From positions 1 to 64,000 of the forward strand of contig JAFQRL010000021.1 of assembly GCA_017410065.1 (NCBI GenBank): a DNA stretch of 64,000 nt, in the 5' to 3' direction. A model generated the notes under the pieces. The model made no database searches. It was not told where the DNA came from and was given only the letters and a program-made list of their open reading frames with translations. Shown here one piece after another: positions 17,150 to 26,862 of this stretch. The DNA is from Clostridia bacterium (GTDB taxonomy: Bacteria > Bacillota > Clostridia > Oscillospirales > CAG-272). How positions within the stretch are numbered: the stretch's first letter is position 1; every line of letters begins with the position of its first letter. Made by a program: the position numbers and the translations under genes.

Positions 17150-17557
17150 ATGTCATTATTCAGATTAAAATGCGGAGCGTGCGGTCACGTTGTTAATGCC
17201 GAGGCGGGCTCGGCGTGCCCCAAGTGCGCAAAGGCGTTAGCGTCGGGCACGGAAAGCTACGTGCAGATCTACCGTATGGGGTCGCCCTTTGGAATGGCTA
17301 TCGGCTACGGTGTGTATATCAACGAGGAGCCTTACGGTCATTTGGCTAACAAGGAAAGTATTCGCGTTCCGCTTCCCTTTGGAAAATACACCTTCCGCTT
17401 CACCTGCGGAATGACGCGCAAGTGCGACAGCTTAACTGTGGAGCTGACGCCCGAAAATCCCGTTGTTTATATGAAGGCGCGTATGCAGCCGGGCTTTTGG
17501 TCGAATAAGATAGTTTGCGAGACGGCGACAGCCGATTCAATGCCTGTGATGAAGTGA
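17150..17557 (+). CDS. Zinc-ribbon protein with C-terminal beta domain, unknown function
   Basis: 135 residues. A four-cysteine zinc ribbon lies at residues 8-27 (CGACGHVV then CPKC). The rest is beta-rich (VQIYRMGSPFGMAIGYGVYI, VPLPFGKYTFRF) and resembles the DUF2846-like fold that carries PEGA-type GxY repeats; that is a by-eye impression. No membrane segment. GGGAGG precedes ATG. GH39 follows 83 bp later on the same strand, so they may be co-transcribed. Confidence 0.7.
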   Translation: MSLFRLKCGACGHVVNAEAGSACPKCAKALASGTESYVQIYRMGSPFGMAIGYGVYINEEPYGHLANKESIRVPLPFGKYTFRFTCGMTRKCDSLTVELTPENPVVYMKARMQPGFWSNKIVCETATADSMPVMK

Positions 17558-17640
17558 GAAGCGAGCTTTATATTTCCCGCTTTTCGGCATAGTTTTGAAA
17601 TCATATCGAAATCGAAAACGGTTTTAAAGGAGATTGGAAA

Positions 17641-18996
17641 ATGATTCAGGTGAAGGTAGATCTGACAAAAACAAATGGCAAAATCAAGCCTATGAACTGT
17701 GTTAACAACGGTCCGACTTCTCCGACCGTACGCAAAACGTACACGTCGTTTGATGCATACAAGGCACTTAACATTCCCTATGCGCGTAATCACGACGCCT
17801 CTTTCTTTAACGGCTACGGCACTGCGGGCGAGCACGTTGTTGACGTGCACCGTATTTTCAAAAACTTCGATGCAGATGAAAACGATCCTGCATCCTACAT
17901 TTTTGAGCCCACCGACGATTATATAAAAACTACTCTTGATGCAGGCACAAAGACCTTCTATCGCCTTGGCGCGTCGATTGAGCACGGATATAAATACGGC
18001 ACAAGAGTTCCGCCGAGCTTTGAAAAGTGGGCGAGAATTTGCGAGCATATAATCAGGCATTATAACGAGGGCTGGGCAAACGGCTTTGAGTATGGAATTG
18101 AGTATTGGGAGATATGGAACGAGCCCGAATGTGCAAACAGCCCGACCAATCACCCCTGTTGGCAGGGAACACTTGACGAATTCCTTGAGTTTTACTGCGT
18201 TGCCGCAAAGCACCTGAAGTCCTGCTTCCCCAACATTAAAATAGGCGGTCCTGCATTTACTTCGCCTTGGGTAGACGGCGATTATGATTCCGATAGATTC
18301 AGGATCAAATTCCTCGACACAATGGCTAAGGAAAATATTCCCTTTGATTTTTATTCCTTCCATCTTTACGCAAAGGAGCTTTCAAGGTTTGAGGAGGCTA
18401 TCGAAGTAGCGCGCGGCGAGCTTGATAAGCGCGGGCTCACAAAGGTTGAAACGATACTTAACGAATGGAATTATATCAGAGGCTGGAACGGCGAAAATTG
18501 GCAATACTCTCTCAGAGCCGAGCGCGGGCTCAAGGGCTCGTCGTTTATTGCGGGTGCAATGGCTATTTGCCAGGCGTATCCTCTTGATATGCTTATGTAC
18601 TACGATGCGCGCCCTTGCGGAATGAACGGTCTTTTTGCTCACGAAACATACGAGCCGCTCAAGGGATATTATGCCTTCGCTATGTTTGATAAGCTTGCGA
18701 AAATGGGAAATTACGCCGAGTGCGAATATAAAAAAGAGGATATTTACACCTGCGCGGCAACCGACGGACACGACGGCTGTGTGATGATGACCTATTACAG
18801 CGAAAATGACGACTCCGAAGCACAAACGGTTGAGCTTGAAATTAATGCAAACACAGAAACGTCCAAGGTGGAGATCTACGTTCTTGACGAGGACAAAAGC
18901 CTGGAGCTTGCATCGAGCCGTAATTTCACAACGAAAAGCTTCTCTCTTATTCTGGATATGAAAATACATAGCTCTATTTTGATCAAAATAATATAA
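17641..18996 (+). CDS. GH39-type beta-xylosidase/glycosidase, cytoplasmic
   Basis: 451 residues, no signal peptide, so it acts on imported oligosaccharides. It is a TIM barrel of clan GH-A. The acid/base Glu is in YWEIWNEPECAN near residue 165, and the nucleophile Glu in ETILNEWNYIRGW near residue 277. WNEPE plus the late LNEW and C-terminal beta-sandwich follow the GH39 layout (beta-xylosidase, alpha-iduronidase-like). Retaining hydrolysis of xylosides or related sugars is the family expectation; the exact sugar is not visible. AAAGGAG precedes ATG. A terminator follows. Confidence 0.85.
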   Translation: MIQVKVDLTKTNGKIKPMNCVNNGPTSPTVRKTYTSFDAYKALNIPYARNHDASFFNGYGTAGEHVVDVHRIFKNFDADENDPASYIFEPTDDYIKTTLDAGTKTFYRLGASIEHGYKYGTRVPPSFEKWARICEHIIRHYNEGWANGFEYGIEYWEIWNEPECANSPTNHPCWQGTLDEFLEFYCVAAKHLKSCFPNIKIGGPAFTSPWVDGDYDSDRFRIKFLDTMAKENIPFDFYSFHLYAKELSRFEEAIEVARGELDKRGLTKVETILNEWNYIRGWNGENWQYSLRAERGLKGSSFIAGAMAICQAYPLDMLMYYDARPCGMNGLFAHETYEPLKGYYAFAMFDKLAKMGNYAECEYKKEDIYTCAATDGHDGCVMMTYYSENDDSEAQTVELEINANTETSKVEIYVLDEDKSLELASSRNFTTKSFSLILDMKIHSSILIKII

Positions 18997-19010
18997 TTTT
19001 TATAATTTCG

Positions 19011-19042
19011 GCAGAGGTACTGTGCAAGATACCTCTGCTTTT
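19011..19042 (+). terminator. Terminator after GH39
   Basis: GCAGAGGTA, loop, TACCTCTGC followed by TTTTTAT. Confidence 0.88.
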
Positions 19043-19121
19043 TATATACTGATTACAAAAGGCTTTTGCAAGGTTAGGGTACGCGAAATTTTGCGGTAAT
19101 TCGCTGCTTGGATCAAGATGC

Positions 19122-19193
19122 GGTATAAGTGTGCGGAGCTTGGTGAAATTTTGGGGCGCGGAGCTTGGCAAGGTATAAGTGCGTGGAGCTTGA
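19122..19193 (+). repeat. Direct repeats before the FAD oxidoreductase
   Basis: GGTATAAGTG(T/C)G(C/T)GGAGCTTG occurs at 19122-19142 and 19172-19192 (50 bp apart), with a partial copy GCGCGGAGCTTGG between them at 19157. The GGAGCTTG core could be a regulatory site; no family recognised. Confidence 0.6.
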
Positions 19194-19231
19194 CGGATAA
19201 TAGATATACATTTTGATTTTTGGAGGCTATT

Positions 19232-20746
19232 TTGGCTAGGATAGTTATAATTGGCGGCGGTGTTGCGGGGCTTTCGGCAGGAATACTCGGAGAGCTTTCG
19301 GGGCACGAGGTAACAGTTTTGGAGCGGCACACGGTGGCGGGAGGTAATCTGACAGGCTGGCGGCGCGGCGGCTTTACAATAGACAATTGCGTGCATTGGC
19401 TCACGGGCACGAATCCGAATACGGAGACCTACAAGCTTTGGGAGGAGCTTTCTGTGCTTGGGGGCGGAGTTGAAATTATAAAGCCCGAGACTCTTTACAC
19501 CTTCTCCCTCGGCGGCGAGGAGATCTCGCTTTGCAGAGATCTTGACAAGCTGAAGGATAGGATGCTATCCGTCTCGCCCGAGGACAGATCGGAGACCGAG
19601 GCGTTTGTTCGTGCGGTGCGAGCCGTACAGGGAGTCTCGGGAATCAGGGGAGCGAGTCACGGCGCGCGGGCGACAATCGGCGAGCTTCTTCGGGCGTCTC
19701 CCGCTCTGCTGAAGTATTTCAGGATATCAACGGCAGAGCTTTCCGAAAGATTTAAGCACCCCTTGCTTTCGGGATTTATGCGCGCTTTGCTCGGGGATTG
19801 CTTCGGGGCTATTGCCTTGGTGTTCGTGTTTGCGCATTTCACGGGCGAAAACGCCGATCTGCCGAGGGGCGGCTCTATGGGAATGGCTGAAAGAATGGTG
19901 AAAAGATTTACCTCTCTCGGCGGCGAGCTGATCACAGGCGCAAGGGTAAAGCGAATAAGGCACACCAGGGGCGTGGCGGATGCGGCAATACTTGCCGACG
20001 GCGGCGAGATCTGCGCAGACTATTTTATCCTTGCCTGCGACCCGAAGCCAGCCTTTGAGGAGCTGCTTTCCCTACCCACACCAAGAGACCTTGCGGCGCG
20101 ATACAGGCGAGGAGATATGCACAGATTTTCAAGCTTTAACACGGCATTCGCCCTGGAAGGAAAGGAAATTCCCTTCGGGCAAGATCTTGTTATCAAGTTG
20201 ACGGAGGGGCAAAGGGTGAGGCTTCTTTCGGAGCATTTGGTGCTCCGAGAATTTTCTCACGAGCCGAGCTTTTCTCCCTACGGCAGATCAATTATACAAA
20301 CAATGTCCTTCCTCGGTGAGGAGGCTTGCAGGCATTTTATTGAGATGCGAAAGAGATCTCTCACCGAATACAGGCATTACAAGGAAAGGATGGCAAGGGC
20401 AACCGAGCGCGTGATACTTGACCGTTTTCCCGAGCTTCGCGGCAGACTGACGCTGCTTGATGCCTGGTCGCCCGCAAGCTACGAGCGGTACACGGGAGCG
20501 GAGGTCGGCTCATATATGAGCTTCACTTTGCCGAAAAGCTTTATTCCGACAAGGTGCCGATTGAGAATACCCTCGCTTAAAAACGTGCTCCTTTCGGGGC
20601 AATGGTTACAGCCTCCCGGCGGTCTCCCAACGGCGGCAGAGCTTGGGCGCGCGGCTATCCGCGAGATCGAAAGAATGGAGGAAAAAGCCTTTAAGCTTCG
20701 CACAAATTGGAGCGGAAAAAGAAAGATAAGGCTTGGTGAGATTTAG
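19232..20746 (+). CDS. FAD-dependent oxidoreductase, phytoene desaturase/carotenoid isomerase-like
   Basis: 504 residues. The N-terminal dinucleotide fold is IVIIGGGVAGLSAGILGELSG, followed by VLERHTVAGGNLTGWRRGGF and the CVHWLTG segment typical of the CrtI/CrtISO-like group. The C-terminal FAD contact is LLSGQWLQPPGGLPTAAELGR. Such proteins desaturate or isomerise polyenes or retinoids, but many gut homologues have unknown substrates. No carotenoid genes are near. The start is TTG 19232, chosen because GGAGG lies 5 nt upstream; an earlier in-frame TTG would place the ribosome site inside the gene. A bidirectional terminator follows. Confidence 0.85.
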   Translation: MARIVIIGGGVAGLSAGILGELSGHEVTVLERHTVAGGNLTGWRRGGFTIDNCVHWLTGTNPNTETYKLWEELSVLGGGVEIIKPETLYTFSLGGEEISLCRDLDKLKDRMLSVSPEDRSETEAFVRAVRAVQGVSGIRGASHGARATIGELLRASPALLKYFRISTAELSERFKHPLLSGFMRALLGDCFGAIALVFVFAHFTGENADLPRGGSMGMAERMVKRFTSLGGELITGARVKRIRHTRGVADAAILADGGEICADYFILACDPKPAFEELLSLPTPRDLAARYRRGDMHRFSSFNTAFALEGKEIPFGQDLVIKLTEGQRVRLLSEHLVLREFSHEPSFSPYGRSIIQTMSFLGEEACRHFIEMRKRSLTEYRHYKERMARATERVILDRFPELRGRLTLLDAWSPASYERYTGAEVGSYMSFTLPKSFIPTRCRLRIPSLKNVLLSGQWLQPPGGLPTAAELGRAAIREIERMEEKAFKLRTNWSGKRKIRLGEI

Positions 20747-20749
20747 AGA

Positions 20750-20795
20750 AAAACGGCTTGTTTTGTAAATCTAAGGTTACAAAACAAGCCGTTTT
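20750..20795. terminator. Bidirectional terminator between convergent genes
   Basis: AAAACGGCTTGTTTTGTAA, 8-nt loop, TTACAAAACAAGCCGTTTT: a 19-bp perfect stem with A and T tails, serving both the oxidoreductase and the convergent isomerase-kinase gene. Confidence 0.92.
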
Positions 20796-20854
20796 ATGAG
20801 TTTTTATTTGTTTCTTTCAAATATTTTTTGTTCTGACTTTCGGCAAGGATTTTT

Positions 20855-22693
20855 TCATTCCATAAGAAGGGTGGCGGCGCCGAGAAGTCCTGCGCTATTG
20901 CCTAGGGTGGCGATAAGTATTTCCACCTTCGGTCCGAGGTCTCCACCGTGGATCTCCCTTGCAAGAAGCCTTGTGAGAGGCTCTGTGAGAGCCTTGCCCT
21001 GGGCGCAAACACCGCCTCCGAGAATTATCGCCTCGGGGCGAAGCTCGTTCGCGATATTGGCGATACCTACCGTGAGCATCTCAAGGTAATTATCCACGAC
21101 TGCGCGAGCGGTGGGGTCTGTGTCCTTATAGTCGAAGGCGGTCTTGCCGTTGACGTTTTCTATTGAGCCGATCTTCCAAAGCTCGCTTTCTGGGTGAGCC
21201 TCCATAGCGCGCCTTGTATCTCTTATAAGAGCCGTTGCCGAGGCGTATGCTTCAAGGCAACCGCGCCTGCCGCAGGTGCACCTCTCGCCCCCCGCGACAA
21301 TTACCGAATGTCCCATTTCCGCACCTGCCGAGCGGTTGCCCTCGTAGAGCTTACCGTCTATGACGATACCTCCGCCAACGCCTGTGCCGAGAGTGAGAAA
21401 CACCGTGGTTTTATAGTCCTTGCCGCAGCCGAAGCGAGCCTCGCCGAGAGCGGCAACGTTTGCGTCGTTTGCGATCTTCACCCGAAGACCTGTGAGAGCC
21501 TCTACCTTATCGGATATCATAAAGTGCTCCCAGCCGAGATTGTTTGAATATACAACCTCGCCCTTTTCGCTGTCTATCATACCCGGCACACCCATTCCGA
21601 TGCCTTCAAGATCGGAGGACTCAAGCCCCGACGAGCGGATCAGCTCGCTGACGAGTGACGCTATGTTTTCAGCCACCGCGTCTGCGCCGCCCTCCGCGCC
21701 TGTGGGTACCTTTGCTTCGGTGATAATATTGCCTAGGTCGTCAACGATACCGCCCTTTATAAAGGTGCCGCCGAGGTCAATTCCAACATAATATTTTCTG
21801 ATGCTTGTCATAAGAAGTTTGCCCTTTCCAATAATCTTTATCGCGCCCTCTCCTGCGGGGACGAAAATGCTGTCTCCCGCCGAAAACGGTACGCCGTCCA
21901 CACTTCCCTCTCCCGAGACCGCCGTTAAGCATACGAAGCTGCCTTTATCGGTGGGGTGCTCAAGCTCGCCCGAGAGCGAGAGCTCCCTGACGGTGAAATA
22001 TCTGCTGATGCCAAGATAGCCCTCGGGGAATTTTCTTTGAGAGAATTTATTTAGATCTGCCACTGCCCTCGCCTTTTCTATATGAAGGGGACGAGGGTTG
22101 CCGTCCTTATCCCTTCTGCCCCAGTCATAGACGCGGTAGGTGATATTTGAATTCTGCTGGATCTCGGCTATGAGGCATCCGCGGCAGATAGCGTGGACCG
22201 TGCCTGCTGGGATAAAATAACATTCTCCGGACTTCACGGGAATGAAGTTCAGAAGCTCGGTGAGTCTCTCCTCCTCTATTGCCGAGGCGAGCTGCTCGGG
22301 GCTTACGGTCTCTTTAAGACCGAGGTATATTCCCGCCCCCTCATCCGCTTCAACGATATACCACATTTCGGTTTTGCCGAGGGAGCTTTCGTTTTTCAAG
22401 GCATAGCTATCCGAGGGATGCACCTGGACGGAGAGATCTCTTGCCGCATCAATGAATTTGATGAGCACGGGAAAAATATCCATATTCGCCGCATTAGCTC
22501 CAAGATCCTCGCGCGCTGCCGCATCCTTAAGAGTCTCGCCGTTTGCAAGGCGGGTGAGGCCGTCCTTATGGAAGGATAGCTCCCAGCTTTCGGCAACAGG
22601 GCGGATATCCGTCCTCTTTCCCAAGGAGGTGGCAAGCCTCTCGCCGCCCCATATATAATTTTTATATTCTGGATAAAGCTTTTCGGTTTTCAT
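20855..22693 (-). CDS. Mannose-6-phosphate isomerase - ROK glucokinase fusion
   Basis: 612 residues in one uninterrupted frame. Residues 1-~290 are a class I phosphomannose isomerase: WGGERLATSLGK, zinc-site QVHPSD, ECYFIPAGTVHAI and the YRVYDWGR arginine loop. From about residue 295 a ROK kinase begins: YYVGIDLGGTFIKGG (ATP phosphate loop), GIGMGVPGMID, catalytic NDANVAALGEA, and zinc site ERCTCGRRGCLEAYAS. The fused enzyme would isomerise mannose-6-P to fructose-6-P and phosphorylate glucose or another hexose, both feeding glycolysis. A methionine at residue 295 could allow internal initiation of the kinase. Pyruvate kinase lies 24 bp upstream on the same strand, so the genes form one operon. 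Confidence 0.93.
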   Translation of the reverse strand: MKTEKLYPEYKNYIWGGERLATSLGKRTDIRPVAESWELSFHKDGLTRLANGETLKDAAAREDLGANAANMDIFPVLIKFIDAARDLSVQVHPSDSYALKNESSLGKTEMWYIVEADEGAGIYLGLKETVSPEQLASAIEEERLTELLNFIPVKSGECYFIPAGTVHAICRGCLIAEIQQNSNITYRVYDWGRRDKDGNPRPLHIEKARAVADLNKFSQRKFPEGYLGISRYFTVRELSLSGELEHPTDKGSFVCLTAVSGEGSVDGVPFSAGDSIFVPAGEGAIKIIGKGKLLMTSIRKYYVGIDLGGTFIKGGIVDDLGNIITEAKVPTGAEGGADAVAENIASLVSELIRSSGLESSDLEGIGMGVPGMIDSEKGEVVYSNNLGWEHFMISDKVEALTGLRVKIANDANVAALGEARFGCGKDYKTTVFLTLGTGVGGGIVIDGKLYEGNRSAGAEMGHSVIVAGGERCTCGRRGCLEAYASATALIRDTRRAMEAHPESELWKIGSIENVNGKTAFDYKDTDPTARAVVDNYLEMLTVGIANIANELRPEAIILGGGVCAQGKALTEPLTRLLAREIHGGDLGPKVEILIATLGNSAGLLGAATLLME

Positions 22694-22717
22694 TTAAGAG
22701 ATACCTTCTTTCTTAGA

Positions 22718-24130
22718 TCAGATAGTTGCGATCCTTATAGTGTTTGTGTTTCCGCTTTCGCCTGTGCGGTCGCTGCCTGTGATGATGATCTTATCGCCCG
22801 ACTTAAGGCCGAACTTTTCCTTTGCGATCTGCTTTGCGGTGTAGAAGAGCACCTCGATAGAGGGGTATACGTCGCACATTATAGGCTCGACTCCCCAAGA
22901 GAGGGCGAGCTGATTTTTGGTTTTTTCATTTACGGAGAGACCGATGATATCAACGGGAGAGCGGAATCTTGAGACCATTCTCGCCGTCATACCCGACATA
23001 GAGCAAACGACGATAGCCTTTGCTCCAATATCCATAGACATACCGCAGACCGAGTGGGAGATGGCGTCCATCGAATTTTTGATGCGGAATTCGGCGTTAT
23101 AGAAGATGGTTTTATAATCAACGCTCTTCTCCGCCTGCTCGGCTATGCGCGACATTGTCTGAACGCAGAGCACGGGATTCTTACCTGCCGCCGTCTCGCC
23201 CGAGAGCATAACTGCGCTTGTGCCGTCGAAGACCGCGTTGGCAACGTCGGAGATCTCGGCTCTTGTGGGGCGTTGGTTGGTTATCATAGATTCAAGCATT
23301 TCGGTGGCGGTGATAACTCGCTTACCGAGCATACGGCATTTTGTGATAAGCTTTTTCTGTATTGCGGGGACCTCCTCGAACGGGATCTCAACGCCCATAT
23401 CGCCGCGTCCGATCATAATGCCGTCGCACTCGCCGCAGATCTCCTCTATATTGTCAACTCCCGACTGATTCTCTATCTTCGCGATAAGGGAGATATTGTT
23501 ACATCCAAGCTCGGCAAGATACGCCTTTACGTCGCGGATATCCTGAGCCACCGAAACGAAGGAGCAGGCTATATAATCAACGTCGTTCTTAACGCCGAAG
23601 GCGATGTCCCGCTTATCCTGCTCGGAAAGGAATACCTGCTTCATAACTCTACCCGGGAAGGACATACTCTTGCGGTTGGATATCTCGCCCGAGACGTTCG
23701 TGCGGCAGACGATATCGGTGTCGGTGGTGGAAAGGACGGTGAATGAGAGAAGTCCGTTATTAACGAGGACCGTGTCTCCGACCTTAAGCTCCCTTGCAAG
23801 GTTTTTATAGCTTACGCTGACTCTATCCTTTGTGCCGATTATCTCCTCGGTGGTGAAGGTGAAGGTGTCGCCCTCCTTGACCTCTGCCTTGCCGCCCTCA
23901 AAAATACCGACTCTGTATTCGGGGCCCTTTGTGTCAAGAAGGATGGCAAGTGGAATATCAAGCTCGGCTCTGACAGCCTTCAGCATATTTATATTATTCT
24001 GATGGTCCTCGTGGGTGCCGTGGGAGAAGTTGAGCCTTGCAACGTTCATTCCCGCCTTGCACATTTTCTTCAGGGTATCAACGTTGTTGGACGCGGGACC
24101 TATGGTGCATACGATCTTGGTTTTTCTCAT
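22718..24130 (-). CDS. pyk: Pyruvate kinase
   Basis: 470 residues. Converts phosphoenolpyruvate and ADP to pyruvate and ATP. Motifs: KIVCTIGPAS at the N-terminus, ARLNFSHG, ILLDTKGPEYR, the metal/substrate segment IMIGRGDMGVEIP (usually MVARGDLGVE), and TATEMLESMITNQRPTRAE, a pyruvate-kinase signature. The C-terminal allosteric domain ends SGNTNTIRIATI; there is no extra PEP-utiliser domain. ATG 24130 is selected because GAGAGG precedes it; further upstream in-frame methionines lack a site. It heads the operon with the isomerase-glucokinase fusion. Confidence 0.96.
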   Translation of the reverse strand: MRKTKIVCTIGPASNNVDTLKKMCKAGMNVARLNFSHGTHEDHQNNINMLKAVRAELDIPLAILLDTKGPEYRVGIFEGGKAEVKEGDTFTFTTEEIIGTKDRVSVSYKNLARELKVGDTVLVNNGLLSFTVLSTTDTDIVCRTNVSGEISNRKSMSFPGRVMKQVFLSEQDKRDIAFGVKNDVDYIACSFVSVAQDIRDVKAYLAELGCNNISLIAKIENQSGVDNIEEICGECDGIMIGRGDMGVEIPFEEVPAIQKKLITKCRMLGKRVITATEMLESMITNQRPTRAEISDVANAVFDGTSAVMLSGETAAGKNPVLCVQTMSRIAEQAEKSVDYKTIFYNAEFRIKNSMDAISHSVCGMSMDIGAKAIVVCSMSGMTARMVSRFRSPVDIIGLSVNEKTKNQLALSWGVEPIMCDVYPSIEVLFYTAKQIAKEKFGLKSGDKIIITGSDRTGESGNTNTIRIATI

Positions 24131-24223
24131 AATACTTTTCCTCTCCGCCATCCCCAAATCGGGTATTTTGCGGATAATTTGATTTGGATTTGATTTTTTG
24201 GGTTTTATAATTTGTTTTCTCGG

Positions 24224-24276
24224 CATATTGCCGATTATTTTAAGCTATATTTTGTGGTCATATTGCCGATTATTTA
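24224..24276. repeat. Direct repeat upstream of pyk
   Basis: CATATTGCCGATTATTT occurs twice (near 24224 and 24259), 35 bp apart, with a palindromic CGGCATATTGCCG around the first. Possible operator for pyk; the rest of 24131-24307 shows no gene. Confidence 0.55.
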
Positions 24277-24307
24277 TGGATTATATTTTAGGCTCATACT
24301 CCGAGAT

Positions 24308-25846
24308 TTATTCCCCTATTATTTCCGAAACTCTGTCGCAAGCCAGCGCGCGCCCAAGGTTATTTTCAACCTTGACGTTCTTCAAGGTGAGCTTATCAAC
24401 GCACTTTAAGACCATTCCCGCACGGCACATAGGCTCAACGTGCTCGCACATTGCGGGCATTTCGGGCTTTGCGCTATCCGAGAAGGAGAAATTAATATTT
24501 TCAAGGGCAACGCTTGCTATGGGTCGCTCGGGCAAGCCCTCGCAATAGCAAGCCGCGACCTCGCAATCGGTGCATTCCATATTCTTAAAGGTAAACGAAC
24601 CGAGGTATGGGGTTCTGTCGTCTATCGGGAGTGGCTCTCTCGTCTGGGCGTATTCCGTGTGTCCCTCCGGGTCGCAGAAATAGAACGAGTTTATAACTAT
24701 CGGGGTCAAAACGCCCGTCATTTTTATATTTTCAAAAACAACGCCGTCTATAACGCAATATTTTCCTCTGCCTCGGCGAGTCTTGATCCTGAGACCTCTG
24801 TCCGTTCTCTCGAAAACGCATCTGTTGACGGTGAGATTGGTTACTCCTCCGCTGATCTCGCTTCCGAGGGTGAGCGCGCCGTGGCCAAATTGCATAAGGC
24901 AGTTTCTGACGGTGTGACGGTCTGCGGGCTTTTTGAATATCGCGGCAAGGTCTATCTTTCCCGATTTTATCGCAATGCAATCGTCGCCGACAGAAAGCTT
25001 ACAGCCGATGATATCCACTCTGTCGCAAGCCTCGGGGTCGATAGCGTCCGTGTTTGGGCTATCCTTTGGCGCTGTAATCGAAATATCAAGGATATCAACG
25101 TTGCTTGAAAAATAGGGGTGTATATTCCAGCAAGGGGAGTTTGAAAGAGAAATTCCGTGCAGACGTATGCCATCGCAACGGTTAAAGAACATAAGGCGCG
25201 GTCTTTTTATCGGTCCGCGGATCATTTCCTTTTCCCACCAGCCTCCTGCCTCGCCGTTGCCGTCAAGCCTGCCGCGACCGACTATCGTTATATCCTCGGC
25301 ATACTCTGCATAAATGAGAGAGAGGTACATTTTATTTGCGCAGCCCTCCCAGCCGCCAAGGTGAACGTCGTCACCTCCGCAAAGCTCGGGTACGCAGCCC
25401 GGTACGGCGGGGTATTTCGATCGGTCTGCAATTCCGAGAAGGGTTGCGCCCTCGGAAAGCTCCAGGGTCATATGGCTCTTTAGCGAGATCGGAGCGGTGA
25501 GATATACTCCGCTCGGGAAATAAAGCCTTGCGCCCCCAGGCAGGCAATTTATCGCGGCTCTTATAGCCTCGGTGTCATCCGTCACGCCGTCGCCGCAAGC
25601 TCCGAAATCCCGAACGCTGACGGCGGCTGTTTCTGCTTTTGTTTTGAACGTGAGCTTCTCGCCCTCGGAGATCAGCTCGTATTCCGTGTTTGGAGTAAGA
25701 TCAAAGAGAGAGAAAACGTTGGTGTTTCCAAAGTAAACCCGCTCTCCGTTAAGATAGACGGTATATTCCTTGGGCGAATAGTATGCCTCGTTATTTTGCC
25801 ATTCAAAGCAGGCTGAGCTTGATGAAATAAAAACCGATTTTATCAT
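24308..25846 (-). CDS. GH28 polygalacturonase-like hydrolase
   Basis: 512 residues, no signal peptide. Right-handed beta-helix enzyme with all GH28 signatures: VRDFGACGDGVTDDTEAI at the start of the helix, NTDAIDPEACDRV, VGDDCIAIKSG (paired Asp), FGHGALTLGSE (GHG) and RGLRIKTRRGRG (RIK). The N-terminal ~75 residues form a small beta domain (YTVYLNGERVYFGNT) like fibronectin-type modules. It hydrolyses galacturonan or rhamnogalacturonan fragments, here in the cytosol. It follows the AraC regulator by 24 bp on the same strand. Confidence 0.93.
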   Translation of the reverse strand: MIKSVFISSSSACFEWQNNEAYYSPKEYTVYLNGERVYFGNTNVFSLFDLTPNTEYELISEGEKLTFKTKAETAAVSVRDFGACGDGVTDDTEAIRAAINCLPGGARLYFPSGVYLTAPISLKSHMTLELSEGATLLGIADRSKYPAVPGCVPELCGGDDVHLGGWEGCANKMYLSLIYAEYAEDITIVGRGRLDGNGEAGGWWEKEMIRGPIKRPRLMFFNRCDGIRLHGISLSNSPCWNIHPYFSSNVDILDISITAPKDSPNTDAIDPEACDRVDIIGCKLSVGDDCIAIKSGKIDLAAIFKKPADRHTVRNCLMQFGHGALTLGSEISGGVTNLTVNRCVFERTDRGLRIKTRRGRGKYCVIDGVVFENIKMTGVLTPIVINSFYFCDPEGHTEYAQTREPLPIDDRTPYLGSFTFKNMECTDCEVAACYCEGLPERPIASVALENINFSFSDSAKPEMPAMCEHVEPMCRAGMVLKCVDKLTLKNVKVENNLGRALACDRVSEIIGE

Positions 25847-25870
25847 TGGTATTTCCTTTTAGATTTTCCT

Positions 25871-26671
25871 TTATTTCCTATAATCGTTAGGAGAGATGCC
25901 AAGCTCGCGCTTGAATATTCTTGCGAAATTATGGGGATCTATTCCAACCTTTTCCGCGATCTCGGAGATTGAAAGGGTGCTGTTATTCAAGAGGTCGCAG
26001 GCGCGCCTGATCCTGATACCCGTTAAATACGCATAGGGCGAGATACCCGAATACTCCTTAAAGAGGATCGAAAAATATGCCCTATCAAAGCCGAGCTCGG
26101 AGGCTATATCCGAGATGGAAATATCTCTTGAATATTCCGACTCCATAATGCTTTTTGCTCTTTCGCAAACAACGTCCTTTGCGGCGTCTGCCCGACCTCT
26201 TACCAAAACGGAAAGGAACTCGTATAAATACGCCGTTTTAACAAGCTCCGAGCCCATATCGGTTTGAAGCCTCACGGCGTGAAGCTTTTCGAGTATTGCA
26301 AAAAGCTCGTCAAACTTATCCTCAGGGGCGAAGGGCTGATCCGCGGTGATGCCCGCCGCGTCGAGTATCTGCCCGACCTTAGCTCCGCCGAAAACGCACC
26401 AGAGCGCGATCTTCGGATCGGTCTTTGCGGCATAGAGAGTCACCTCGTCACCCGGGCGGAGAATATAGCAGCATCTTGGGCCGACCTTGAAGTCCTTGTT
26501 ATTGACTCGCACAGAGCCGTAGCCCGAAACGTTGCATTCTATAAGATAGAGCGATCTGACCTCCGGCCCGACCTGCGAGCCAGCGGGGCAATCCTCTCTT
26601 GTATCCCAAAGAATTCTATATAGCATAGGCTCGGATGAGGACTTTACTAGCTTCACTGTATAATTTCCCAT
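25871..26671 (-). CDS. AraC-family transcriptional regulator
   Basis: 266 residues. N-terminal cupin-like sensor domain (~1-140, with VGPRCCYILRPGDEVTLY) and C-terminal double HTH (~165-266): DISISDIASELGFDRAYFS and LSISEIAEKVGIDPHNFARIFKREL, ending GISPNDYRK. It is co-transcribed with GH28 and divergent from the three-gene hydrolase operon, so a role as sugar-responsive activator of both is likely. Confidence 0.93.
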   Translation of the reverse strand: MGNYTVKLVKSSSEPMLYRILWDTREDCPAGSQVGPEVRSLYLIECNVSGYGSVRVNNKDFKVGPRCCYILRPGDEVTLYAAKTDPKIALWCVFGGAKVGQILDAAGITADQPFAPEDKFDELFAILEKLHAVRLQTDMGSELVKTAYLYEFLSVLVRGRADAAKDVVCERAKSIMESEYSRDISISDIASELGFDRAYFSILFKEYSGISPYAYLTGIRIRRACDLLNNSTLSISEIAEKVGIDPHNFARIFKRELGISPNDYRK

Positions 26672-26725
26672 AATAAAAACCTCGTATCACACAACAAATT
26701 GAGTAAAAGGCAAAACAAACCGAAC

Positions 26726-26754
26726 TTGTAATTTCAGATACGCTATGCTAAAAT
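26726..26754 (+). promoter_or_regulatory. Promoter of the divergent hydrolase operon
   Basis: TTGTAA, 17-bp spacer, TAAAAT, giving a ~100-nt leader before the ATG at 26863. The weak -35 box fits a need for an activator such as the divergent AraC protein. Confidence 0.65.
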
Positions 26755-26862
26755 GATTATATCACGGTTCTTACTAAAAGTAAATAGTTTGAAAAAAATT
26801 ATTTTAAGATAAAACCGAGCTTTAAGCACAAACCAAATTCTTTTTTGAAAGGAAAAAGCAAA

